A DNA stretch of 13,147 bases from Treponema sp. (GTDB lineage Bacteria > Spirochaetota > Spirochaetia > Treponematales > Breznakiellaceae): the NCBI GenBank assembly GCA_031288005.1, contig JAITSE010000052.1, forward strand, positions 1 through 13,147. The letters run 5' to 3'. Positions 1-5,569 of this stretch are shown piece by piece. The first letter of the stretch is position 1, and the number at the start of each line of letters is the position of its first letter. The notes beneath the pieces were generated by a model that did no database searches, was not told where the DNA came from, and saw only the letters and a list, made by a program, of their open reading frames with translations. The translations under genes and the position numbers were made by a program.

Positions 1-119
1 GGAGAAGCCAGGGGGACAGACCCCAAGGAGAAGCCAGGGGGACAGACCCCAAGGAGAAGCCAGGGGGACAGACCCCAAGGAGAAGCCAGGGGGACAGACC
101 CCAAGGAGAAGCCAGGGGA
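1..119. repeat. 26-bp tandem repeat array, about 4.6 copies
   Basis: A unit beginning GGAGAAGCCAGGGGG and ending ACAGACCCCAA is repeated without change at 1-26, 27-52, 53-78 and 79-104, with a partial fifth copy at 105-118. The array continues off the left edge, so its full length is unknown. Each unit contains a short inverted motif, GGGG-gacaga-CCCC, that could form a small hairpin. The 26-bp period is not a multiple of three, which argues against coding. The last copy runs directly into a long perfect palindrome. Function unknown. Confidence 0.95.
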
Positions 120-149
120 GTTTTTTCCGCCAAAGGCGGAAAAAACTCC
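117..149. repeat. perfect inverted repeat, 15-bp arms, AAA loop
   Basis: The left arm 117-131 (GGAGTTTTTTCCGCC) and right arm 135-149 (GGCGGAAAAAACTCC) pair perfectly around AAA. The T-run lies on the 5' side of the GC core and the A-run on the 3' side in both reading directions. The core hairpin is therefore not followed by a U-tract, and I do not call it a standard intrinsic terminator. Its position at the end of the tandem array suggests it belongs to the same repeat locus. Confidence 0.9.
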
Positions 150-151
150 AA

Positions 152-188
152 GAGACCCGTGAGACCCGTAGGGTCTCATGCGGGTCTC
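152..188. repeat. nested hairpin built from GAGACCC/GGGTCTC
   Basis: The outer arms are GAGACCCG (152-159) and CGGGTCTC (181-188). The inner arms are GAGACCC (161-167) and GGGTCTC (171-177), with loop GTA. The same two-level design recurs at 232-269, which indicates a repeated structural unit rather than chance. Confidence 0.8.
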
Positions 189-189
189 A

Positions 190-230
190 GAGAACGCCGC
201 GCTTTCCCAGGAGAACGCCGCGCTTTCCCA
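190..230. repeat. 21-bp direct repeat, two copies
   Basis: GAGAACGCCGCGCTTTCCCA occurs at 190-209 and again at 211-230, separated by one base. A degenerate third copy (GAGAACGGAACGCTTCCTGA) lies at 271-290, after the second nested hairpin. The direct repeats and the nested hairpins therefore alternate. Confidence 0.85.
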
Positions 231-231
231 A

Positions 232-269
232 GAGACCGGGAGAGACCCTACGGGTCTCATAACGGTCTC
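232..269. repeat. second nested GAGACC hairpin
   Basis: The outer arms are GAGACCG (232-238) and CGGTCTC (263-269). The inner arms are GAGACCC (242-248) and GGGTCTC (252-258), with loop TAC. It is a diverged copy of the structure at 152-188, and its loop is the reverse complement of the first loop. Further GAGACC motifs follow at about 300-316. Confidence 0.8.
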
Positions 270-322
270 AGAGAACGGAACGCTTCCTGAAACCGCTATG
301 AGACCGGAGACCCGTGAGATCT

Positions 323-337
323 GAAACCTGCGGTTTC
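323..337. repeat. small hairpin downstream of the amidohydrolase gene
   Basis: GAAACC (323-328), loop TGC, GGTTTC (332-337) form a perfect 6-bp stem just beyond the stop codon of the minus-strand gene ending at 357. No T-run follows on the minus strand, so a transcription-termination role is only a possibility. Confidence 0.45.
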
Positions 338-356
338 TTAGGAGTTTTGCGGGCTA

Positions 357-2042
357 TTATGGCCGCAGGAGAGAGGCTTGCGAAACGCAAAACTCCAGTT
401 CACCCCCTGTCATGGAGAAAAGGACCTTCGCGCCGGGTATCTTCTCCGGGGGAAGCGCAAAGATATCCCGGTCGAGCAGCACAAGGTCGGCCTTATAACC
501 CGGCGCTATTCTGCCCAGGCGTTCCCCTTCCCCAGTAACCGCCGCGCTGCCCTGGGTATATGCGTCCACCGCGGCGTAACAGTCCAGCGCCTCTTCCGGG
601 AAGAAGCTTTGCGCGGGCGGAGAATCCGGTAGGCGCGGCTCCTGCACGGCGGGCCGTCTGAGGACCGCGCAGGCAATTCCCAACAGGGGATTCAGGGGCT
701 CCACCGGGCAGTCTGTGCCGAAACCCGCGCTTATACCGCGGCGCAGCATGGAGGCAAAGGGCAGGAAATACCTGGCTCGCTCCCGGCCCAGTCTGCTTTC
801 GGCAAAGAAAATGTCGTGGGTTAAAAACGCGGGCTGCAAAAAAGCGGTGAGCCTGTTCCGGGCCATACGATCAATGAGGGATTCATTCATAACTTCGCAG
901 TGAACAAGCCCGTGCCTGAGCGGATTACGCCCGGGGGAAGTAACCGTTTCGAGGCAACGGAGCGTTTCATCCGCGGCCGCGTCCCCAATGGCGTGGATTA
1001 TAAGCTGAAAACCCCGCTCGTCCCCGTCTCTGACAGCGGCCTCCATCGCGGGCCCGCTCATCGCCCTCAAACCCCGGCTGGCAGGATCGTCAGAATAGGG
1101 GCGCTCAAGCCAGGCGGTCCTGGAGCCCAAAGTTCCATCGGCAAAGAGCTTCAGCGCTCCCATTTTCAGCAGGGGATGGCCCAGCGTTTCTCCTGAAAGC
1201 CATCCTCGCCTTGAAAACTCATCCAGAATGGGCTTCTTTGAAAGGCCGCACTGCAAAGAAACCCGGACGCGGAGCTTCCCCTCCCGCAGAACCTCAAGAT
1301 AGGCCCCTCTTATCAAGTCCCAGTTGTCGTCAAAAATATCGTTGGAGTCAATGGAAGTAATGCCTGAAGCCGCGGCCTGGCGCAGGCCGTATTCAATCTG
1401 AGAGCGGGCCCGTGCGGCGTCAAGCGGAGGGAGCAGCGCGCGGGACAATTCGAAGGCGGCTTTTTCGTGAAAGATTCCCAGCGGCTTGCCCGCGCCGTCC
1501 CGCTCCACGCCCTTTCCCGAAAACAGCGCCCCAAGGCCGGCTTCTTCGGCCTTTTCCAGGGCTTTTGTATTGCAGCAAAGCGTATGCCCGCAGATCCGCT
1601 CCAGGATGATGGGATGCTCACGGCTTATGCGGTCCAAATCGAAGCGCATGGGGTAATTAGCCCAGGGTACAGTCCCGCTTATCTCGTGAAAATCTTCCTG
1701 ATTCCAGCCGCCCCCGTGGACAAGCGCGCCGGCTTCGGGAGCGATGCGCTTCAAATCCGACCGGGCCTTTTCAATGAGGCCGTCTATTGAAGAAACCCCC
1801 CGCAGGTCGATTTCCTGTACTCTCGAGCCGAAATGCCTCAGATGCAGGTGGGAATCGTGGAAGCCCGGCAAAAGAAGCCCCCTCCGGCAGTCTATTTTCT
1901 CCGCCCCGCCCAGGGAAACCGCCAGCGTCGTCATCTCCTCAAGGGTTCCCGCGCCGCAAATCGCGTCCCCCTCAACTAGCAGAGCCTGGCTGAACTTTTC
2001 CTTCTCCAAGTAAACTTTAGCATTATGAAAAAGAAGCGGCAC
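357..2042 (-). CDS. YtcJ-like metal-dependent amidohydrolase
   Basis: This 561-residue protein matches the amidohydrolase_3 (YtcJ-like) family by visible motifs. These enzymes hydrolyse C-N bonds (amides, formamides, ureas) using metal in a TIM-barrel. HxH is at H65 and H67 in GFHDSHLHL, followed by HGGGWNQ (109-115), the conserved lysine segment GALKLFADGTLGSRTAWL (K298), HAIGD (H350), HCE (H381), and a metal-binding aspartate in GFGTDCPVE (D444). The C-terminus returns to the small beta domain with GRIAPGYKADLVLLD. The length is normal and I see no signal peptide, so it is probably cytoplasmic. The start is GTG: GGAGG (2049-2053) lies 6 bases upstream and the protein begins at the expected beta strand. 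The substrate cannot be told from sequence. It is transcribed away from the efflux operon, so a functional link is not implied. Confidence 0.93.
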   Translation of the reverse strand: MPLLFHNAKVYLEKEKFSQALLVEGDAICGAGTLEEMTTLAVSLGGAEKIDCRRGLLLPGFHDSHLHLRHFGSRVQEIDLRGVSSIDGLIEKARSDLKRIAPEAGALVHGGGWNQEDFHEISGTVPWANYPMRFDLDRISREHPIILERICGHTLCCNTKALEKAEEAGLGALFSGKGVERDGAGKPLGIFHEKAAFELSRALLPPLDAARARSQIEYGLRQAAASGITSIDSNDIFDDNWDLIRGAYLEVLREGKLRVRVSLQCGLSKKPILDEFSRRGWLSGETLGHPLLKMGALKLFADGTLGSRTAWLERPYSDDPASRGLRAMSGPAMEAAVRDGDERGFQLIIHAIGDAAADETLRCLETVTSPGRNPLRHGLVHCEVMNESLIDRMARNRLTAFLQPAFLTHDIFFAESRLGRERARYFLPFASMLRRGISAGFGTDCPVEPLNPLLGIACAVLRRPAVQEPRLPDSPPAQSFFPEEALDCYAAVDAYTQGSAAVTGEGERLGRIAPGYKADLVLLDRDIFALPPEKIPGAKVLFSMTGGELEFCVSQASLLRP

Positions 2043-2116
2043 TGCTTTCCTCCGTTACGACCTAGATTAAACACGGAAAACAGAGCCTAATCAAGCGAGG
2101 GATCCGCGGGCTTATT

Positions 2117-2230
2117 TTACGGGCTTGTAACCAGAGCGGCCCAGACAGCTTGCAAAGTAAATCCCCGCGCCGGATAGGACGTGATTAAAAACACAAAAAG
2201 CGCGCCTAAAAAATATATCTGGGTTCTCAT
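2117..2230 (-). CDS. possible short secreted peptide or gene remnant, 37 aa
   Basis: ATG at 2230 opens a 37-codon frame ending TAA at 2119-2117. GGGAG sits about 10 bases upstream, a little far for a ribosome binding site. The peptide starts MRTQIYFLGALFVFLITS and reads like a signal peptide: short basic start, 12 or more hydrophobic residues, then S-Y-P-A-R. The end, FTLQAVWAALVTSP, resembles the first mature helix of TolC-type channel proteins (pattern TLxxAVxxALxxSP). It could therefore be the N-terminal stub of a lost outer-membrane gene, or a leader peptide of the amidohydrolase transcript 74 bases downstream. It could also be chance. Confidence is low. Confidence 0.3.
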   Translation of the reverse strand: MRTQIYFLGALFVFLITSYPARGFTLQAVWAALVTSP

Positions 2231-2398
2231 GGCAATACAACTCCCAAAATCATGGGGCCTAATGATTATGGCGCTCTTGGCTGTGTCCAATTAAAGCGGA
2301 ACACGTTTTACCGCCCTGATGATGATAACAGCCGTAAAAAACCCCTTTAAGTTAAATTATTGTAACATAGAATGTATTGATATGTTTTATTTGTCAAT

Positions 2399-2413
2399 AG
2401 ACTTGTTCAGTAA
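2399..2413 (+). repeat. solitary arm of the GACTTGTTC palindromic repeat
   Basis: AGACTTGTTCAGTAAC at about 2399-2414 closely matches the arm GACTTGTTCGATAAC of the palindromic elements near 11208. No partner arm is seen nearby. It is probably a decayed remnant or a coincidental match. Confidence 0.35.
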
Positions 2414-2458
2414 CTTGCTTGCTTGATTGCCAAACCCAAGTTTTACAGCGCCGGACCG

Positions 2459-2494
2459 GAGTTTCGCTTTTCGTTTCAGCGGAATGCGAAACTC
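2459..2494. promoter_or_regulatory. inverted repeat in the efflux upstream region
   Basis: GAGTTTCGC (2459-2467) and GCGAAACTC (2486-2494) are perfect 9-bp arms separated by 18 bases. They lie about 50 bp upstream of the predicted -35 box of the regulator gene. An operator, an activator site or an RNA hairpin are all possible. Confidence 0.45.
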
Positions 2495-2502
2495 TTCAGA
2501 AT

Positions 2503-2535
2503 AATTAGCTAATTTCCTTTGCAAATTAACTAATT
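2503..2535. promoter_or_regulatory. paired AATTARCTAATT operator-like sites, 21 bp apart
   Basis: AATTAGCTAATT (2503-2514) is a perfect 12-bp palindrome. AATTAACTAATT (2524-2535) is a copy with one change. Their start-to-start distance is exactly 21 bp, two turns of B-DNA, so dimers bound to both would face the same side of the helix. The pair ends 6 bp before the predicted -35 box. This arrangement is typical of a protein-binding site. The binding protein is unknown; the tandem TetR encoded next door is the obvious candidate. Confidence 0.5.
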
Positions 2536-2541
2536 AGCGTG

Positions 2542-2571
2542 TTGCCTTTCTTTGCCTATGTTTGTTATATT
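2542..2571 (+). promoter_or_regulatory. predicted sigma70-type promoter of the efflux operon
   Basis: A -35-like TTGCCT (2542-2547) and a -10-like TATATT (2566-2571) are separated by 18 bases. Transcription would begin near 2578, about 27 bases before the regulator ATG. The -10 end and start site lie inside the 30-bp palindrome at 2571-2600, which fits repression by steric block. The match to consensus is moderate. Confidence 0.5.
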
Positions 2572-2600
2572 TTATGTTAACGACCAGTCGGTAACATAAA
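2571..2600. promoter_or_regulatory. 30-bp near-perfect palindrome, likely TetR operator
   Basis: The left arm TTTATGTTAACGAC (2571-2584) and right arm GTCGGTAACATAAA (2587-2600) pair at 13 of 14 positions around a central CA; the single mismatch is 2580 against 2591. It overlaps the predicted -10 box and transcription start and ends four bases before the ATG of a TetR-family gene. TetR/AcrR repressors characteristically bind palindromes of this size in their own promoters, so autorepression of the whole operon is the natural inference. Confidence 0.7.
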
Positions 2601-2604
2601 GCGT

Positions 2605-3891
2605 ATGAAAAAAGAAGATATTATCCGGGCGGCCTTCCGGGTGTGGGGCCGGAAATTGTACCAAAGCATCAGTTTGACTCACCTGGCGAAGGAATTAGGA
2701 GTTACCAAACCCGCGTTGTACCGGCACTTTCCCAATAAGCAGGCCCTGCTGGACAGTATGTATGAATGGTTTCTTGACGATTTCGCGGCTTTCGTCCGGG
2801 ATGATTACGCCAGGGCCGCGTCCGCGAAAGACCTGGCCGAGGCAATTCTGATCCCGGGTAGGGCGGTGGCCCGCTACTATTGCCTCAATTTGGACGCTTT
2901 TCTCTTTGCCCTGCTTTATGTTTACGGCAGCAAGAGCGGCGGGATCATGGAAGAGGAGCTTGCCGGGCGGGGCGTTGATATGCGGCGCTTTTCCGGGCCC
3001 GGTGCGGATTCATCGGTCTATCCTTCGCCGGCGCAGCTTGTTATTCTCACTTTGATGTTTTGGATATGCTCCTTTCACAAACGCATCTTTGAGCCTGAGC
3101 CTGGGGAGTACCTTCCGGAAGAGCATCAGCCTCTGGATGTGGAAAAAGCCCTGGTTGCTATGGAGGAAAAACTGCTTTACGGCCTAGGTTTTGACAAGGG
3201 CAGGGTTGACGCGCTGGATTACCAGGAGCTTGAGGAGCGGACAGCCGGTCTTGTTCCTGGTGACATTAATGATGACGGGCTTTACAGGGCGGCCGCGGGT
3301 GCGCTTGCCGAGGCGGGGCCTTGGGATGTGTCTATGGAGATGGTGGCCCGCAGATCGGGGATATCCAAGAGCGGGCTTTACTCCCATTTCAGAAACCGGC
3401 AGGAAATGATCCGCAAGTTTTTTTTGACTGAATTTGAGCGGATCGCCGCTTCCGCCGGCGCCGGCATGGAAAAATCCACCGCGCCTGAAGATCGGCTTTA
3501 CCTCGCGATTATCGGGATTGCGGATTACCTGCGCGCACGGCCTGAGATTCTCCTCGCTCTTGATAAGATACGGACGCGGAAGCTGGAACTGGGCCTCCCT
3601 GAGACTCTCAGATTCCATCTGATTTTTGAGGGCGTCAATGCCGGAGACCTAGACGCCAGCAGCCCGGCTGCGGAAGCGGCTTCCAGGTGGATACTCTTTC
3701 TTATTGTCAACGCTCTGATGCGTTACAGAGAGGGGGGGGGGGGGGGGAGTGAAATGTCCGGGCCTTTCTGTTTTGGGGAGGTAAAAAATTCCTGTTTCAG
3801 GATTTTATACCGGTTTATCGCATTGGGTATCCGTGGATTTGACGCCGGGAAAAACGGCGCTTCTTCTGAGACAGCTTCTGAAAGGCTTTAA
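2605..3891 (+). CDS. tandem (double-domain) TetR-family regulator of the efflux operon
   Basis: This 428-residue protein contains two complete TetR-type DNA-binding domains in one chain. The first (about residues 5-52) carries LTHLAKELGVTKPALYRHF, and the second (about 224-270) carries MEMVARRSGISKSGLYSHF. Each is followed by about 150 helical residues that would form a ligand and dimer domain. Normal TetR repressors are about 190-220 residues, so this is roughly a head-to-tail fusion of two. One chain could act as an intramolecular dimer or join two operators. The ATG has no Shine-Dalgarno sequence in front, and the operator palindrome occupies that space, so translation may be weak. A 16-G run falls at residues 376-381, near the C-terminus (see separate entry). 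The gene is first in the operon for a TolC-adaptor-RND pump, so it probably senses pump substrates. The family call is firm; the ligand is unknown. Confidence 0.9.
   Translation: MKKEDIIRAAFRVWGRKLYQSISLTHLAKELGVTKPALYRHFPNKQALLDSMYEWFLDDFAAFVRDDYARAASAKDLAEAILIPGRAVARYYCLNLDAFLFALLYVYGSKSGGIMEEELAGRGVDMRRFSGPGADSSVYPSPAQLVILTLMFWICSFHKRIFEPEPGEYLPEEHQPLDVEKALVAMEEKLLYGLGFDKGRVDALDYQELEERTAGLVPGDINDDGLYRAAAGALAEAGPWDVSMEMVARRSGISKSGLYSHFRNRQEMIRKFFLTEFERIAASAGAGMEKSTAPEDRLYLAIIGIADYLRARPEILLALDKIRTRKLELGLPETLRFHLIFEGVNAGDLDASSPAAEAASRWILFLIVNALMRYREGGGGGSEMSGPFCFGEVKNSCFRILYRFIALGIRGFDAGKNGASSETASERL
3732..3747 (+). repeat. G16 homopolymer inside the regulator gene
   Basis: Sixteen consecutive Gs encode the end of Glu376 and Gly377-Gly381. 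Poly-G runs of this length are classic slipped-strand sites. With one G fewer, the frame reads about 12 altered residues after the glycines and stops at a TAA. With one G more, it meets TGA straight after the tract. Either change removes the last 40-50 residues, which should be part of the second effector/dimer domain. The run could also be miscounted in the assembly. Confidence 0.85.
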
Positions 3892-4025
3892 GCTATGACG
3901 TTTGAGCAAAAATGTTTTTTATGGCCGCGCTGTATGCGGGCCTATCGCTATGAATGACAGGACGGATTCGGCGCAGCGCGTTTCGTTCGTCATTGCGGGA
4001 CCGTCCGGTGAGGTGGAGTCCGCGC

Positions 4026-4031
4026 AAGGAG
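4026..4031 (+). promoter_or_regulatory. ribosome binding site that sets the TolC-like gene start
   Basis: AAGGAG is followed by 5 bases and ATG at 4037. The earlier in-frame TTG at 3902 has no comparable site, and starting there would place 45 extra polar residues before the signal peptide. The bases between the regulator stop (3891) and this site show no convincing promoter, which suggests read-through from the regulator promoter. Confidence 0.7.
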
Positions 4032-4036
4032 CCGCT

Positions 4037-5569
4037 ATGATTCAAATGGATTACAGCGCCGCAGGATTGGCCGGGGAAAGCTCCGGGGGCCTGGGGCGGA
4101 AATTACGGCCTGGGGGAAAGGGGATTAAACTTTTGTTTTTCCTGATCTGGGTTTTGCCGGCCGGGAAGTCCGGACTTTTCGCTCAGGCGGGCCCTGGCGC
4201 GGAAAGCTTCGCGGCGCCGCAGGGCATAATACTCAGGATTTCCCCTGACGAAGCGGTTAAAAAGGCCGTGAAAAACAACCTTGGTCTGGAATCGGCTAGG
4301 CTTAGCGCGGAAAACAAAAAACGGGCTTCCGATACGGCGTGGAATGTGTTTATCCCCAGCGTGACTTTGGGAGGAAGCCTGACCCGGGATAACACCGCGG
4401 CGGCCGGTACGAACATGATCCCGTATCAGCTTCCCGATCCGGCGCCTATGGGCCTTTATGGGATTATTCTCCATCCCTACGAATCCCCCCAGTGGCACGC
4501 GACTGGTTCTGTTCAGACATCGCTTAACATCAATTTCGCCATGTTTGAAGCCATGCGTCGGCTGCGTCTGGATTATGAAGGCGGACTTTTGAGTTACGAA
4601 AAGGCCAGGTCCCAGCTTGAGCGGGATGTCCGCAAATCTTATTATCAGATGCTGCTCCTTCAAGAAAATATCGCCCTGCTGCGGGAAAACTATGATGCCG
4701 CGGAACGGCGGGTCGTTATGGCCGGGGCGAACTACCGGGCCGGGCTGGTACCGGAACTGAGCCTTTTGCAGGCCCAGGTTTCCGTAGAAAACATGAAGCC
4801 TTCCGTCGATCAGGCGGAAAACGGCCTCAAACTGGCTATGGCCCAATTCGCCATGAATTTAGGCTTAGGCTATGACGCCCGCTTTGAATTGATTCCCGTG
4901 GAGGAGGGTTTCGATTTTATTCCAATGGATGTGGCTGAACTGATCCGCCAGGCTTCGATAAATAAACCTGAAATTCAGGAACTGCGGCAAAATATCCTGG
5001 TTTCGGAAAGCGGCAGAAAGGCCGCGAAGCAGCGGGCGTATACGCCAAACTTAAGTTTAAGCTGGAATTTTAATTCAGTCTTTACCCGGGATCCCTGGAA
5101 TGATTCCTGGTTTGACAGCGACAATTGGAGTCGTTCTGGTTCCCTTACTATAGCCCTGGGTTTTCAACTCCACAACCTTCTTCCTTGGAGTCAGGATATT
5201 CAGAGTATTAAAAGCATTGACGACAATATCCGCAGCCAAAACATCATCCTTGCCCAGGCGATCCGGGGAACGGAGATTGAAATTTACAGTACCTTGCTTT
5301 CCCTGGAAAAAATCCGGACTACTGTGGAGGCTCAGGAATACACAGTGAATCTGGCGGAGCGCTCCTATAAATTGACTGAAGAAGCCTACCGGGCCGGTCT
5401 GACAGAATTGCTGGAGATGCAGAATGCGGAGTTGGAACTCCGCAAGGCCCGGATCGGGGTTTTGGAGCAGGATTTCAGCTATATCCAGGGCCTTATCGAT
5501 CTTGAATATTCTATGGGGGTCCCTTTTGGGACTCTGAGTTCACGCATACACTCAGGAGAAAAACAATGA
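4037..5569 (+). CDS. TolC-family outer-membrane efflux channel
   Basis: From the ATG with the best ribosome binding site the protein has 510 residues, usual for the outer membrane efflux protein (OEP) family. These form trimeric channels through the outer membrane and periplasm. A long polar N-region (about 30 residues) precedes the hydrophobic core IKLLFFLIWVLPA, with a probable cleavage region near GLFAQA. Two repeated OEP halves follow. The first opens with PDEAVKKAVKNNLGLESARL, typical of the family. The second starts at AELIRQASINKPEIQELRQ and ends with the coiled-coil segment LAERSYKLTEEAYRAGLTEL. The stop overlaps the start of the adaptor gene (ATGA), indicating translational coupling. 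It should dock with the adaptor and RND pump encoded next. The unusually long N-region leaves the exact start somewhat uncertain; ATG 4046 and TTG 4067 are alternatives. Confidence 0.9.
   Translation: MIQMDYSAAGLAGESSGGLGRKLRPGGKGIKLLFFLIWVLPAGKSGLFAQAGPGAESFAAPQGIILRISPDEAVKKAVKNNLGLESARLSAENKKRASDTAWNVFIPSVTLGGSLTRDNTAAAGTNMIPYQLPDPAPMGLYGIILHPYESPQWHATGSVQTSLNINFAMFEAMRRLRLDYEGGLLSYEKARSQLERDVRKSYYQMLLLQENIALLRENYDAAERRVVMAGANYRAGLVPELSLLQAQVSVENMKPSVDQAENGLKLAMAQFAMNLGLGYDARFELIPVEEGFDFIPMDVAELIRQASINKPEIQELRQNILVSESGRKAAKQRAYTPNLSLSWNFNSVFTRDPWNDSWFDSDNWSRSGSLTIALGFQLHNLLPWSQDIQSIKSIDDNIRSQNIILAQAIRGTEIEIYSTLLSLEKIRTTVEAQEYTVNLAERSYKLTEEAYRAGLTELLEMQNAELELRKARIGVLEQDFSYIQGLIDLEYSMGVPFGTLSSRIHSGEKQ

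Larger units (their letters stand above)
2043..2604. other. divergent intergenic region, 560 bp
   Basis: No long gene lies here. The half next to the amidohydrolase contains a possible short minus-strand peptide gene (2117-2230). The half next to the regulator holds palindromes and a promoter, listed separately. On the minus strand a TTGACA box (2397-2392) is followed after 15 bases by TACATT, a possible but short-spaced promoter for the amidohydrolase. A 32-codon plus-strand frame (2252-2350) also exists but has no visible ribosome binding site or family resemblance. Confidence 0.6.

Noticed and set aside
117..149. The 15-bp palindrome as an intrinsic terminator
   Set aside because: The GC core is preceded, not followed, by the T-run on both strands, so it lacks the usual U-tract after the stem.
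1..340. The 26-bp tandem array as a CRISPR array
   Set aside because: The units are directly abutting with no unique spacers of 25-40 bp, and no cas genes are nearby.
900..1196. Plus-strand frames within the amidohydrolase gene
   Set aside because: They overlap the minus-strand amidohydrolase, whose catalytic motifs are all in order, so these are shadow frames.
2252..2350. A 32-codon plus-strand frame in the divergent region
   Set aside because: It has no ribosome binding site, no hydrophobic segment and no recognisable family.
3902..4036. TTG 3902 as the start of the channel gene
   Set aside because: It has no ribosome binding site and would put 75 polar residues before the signal-peptide core. 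ATG 4037 with AAGGAG is better.
4103..4846. A long open frame on the minus strand inside the channel gene
   Set aside because: It is antisense to a well-supported TolC-family gene, its protein has no family features, and it has no signals of its own.
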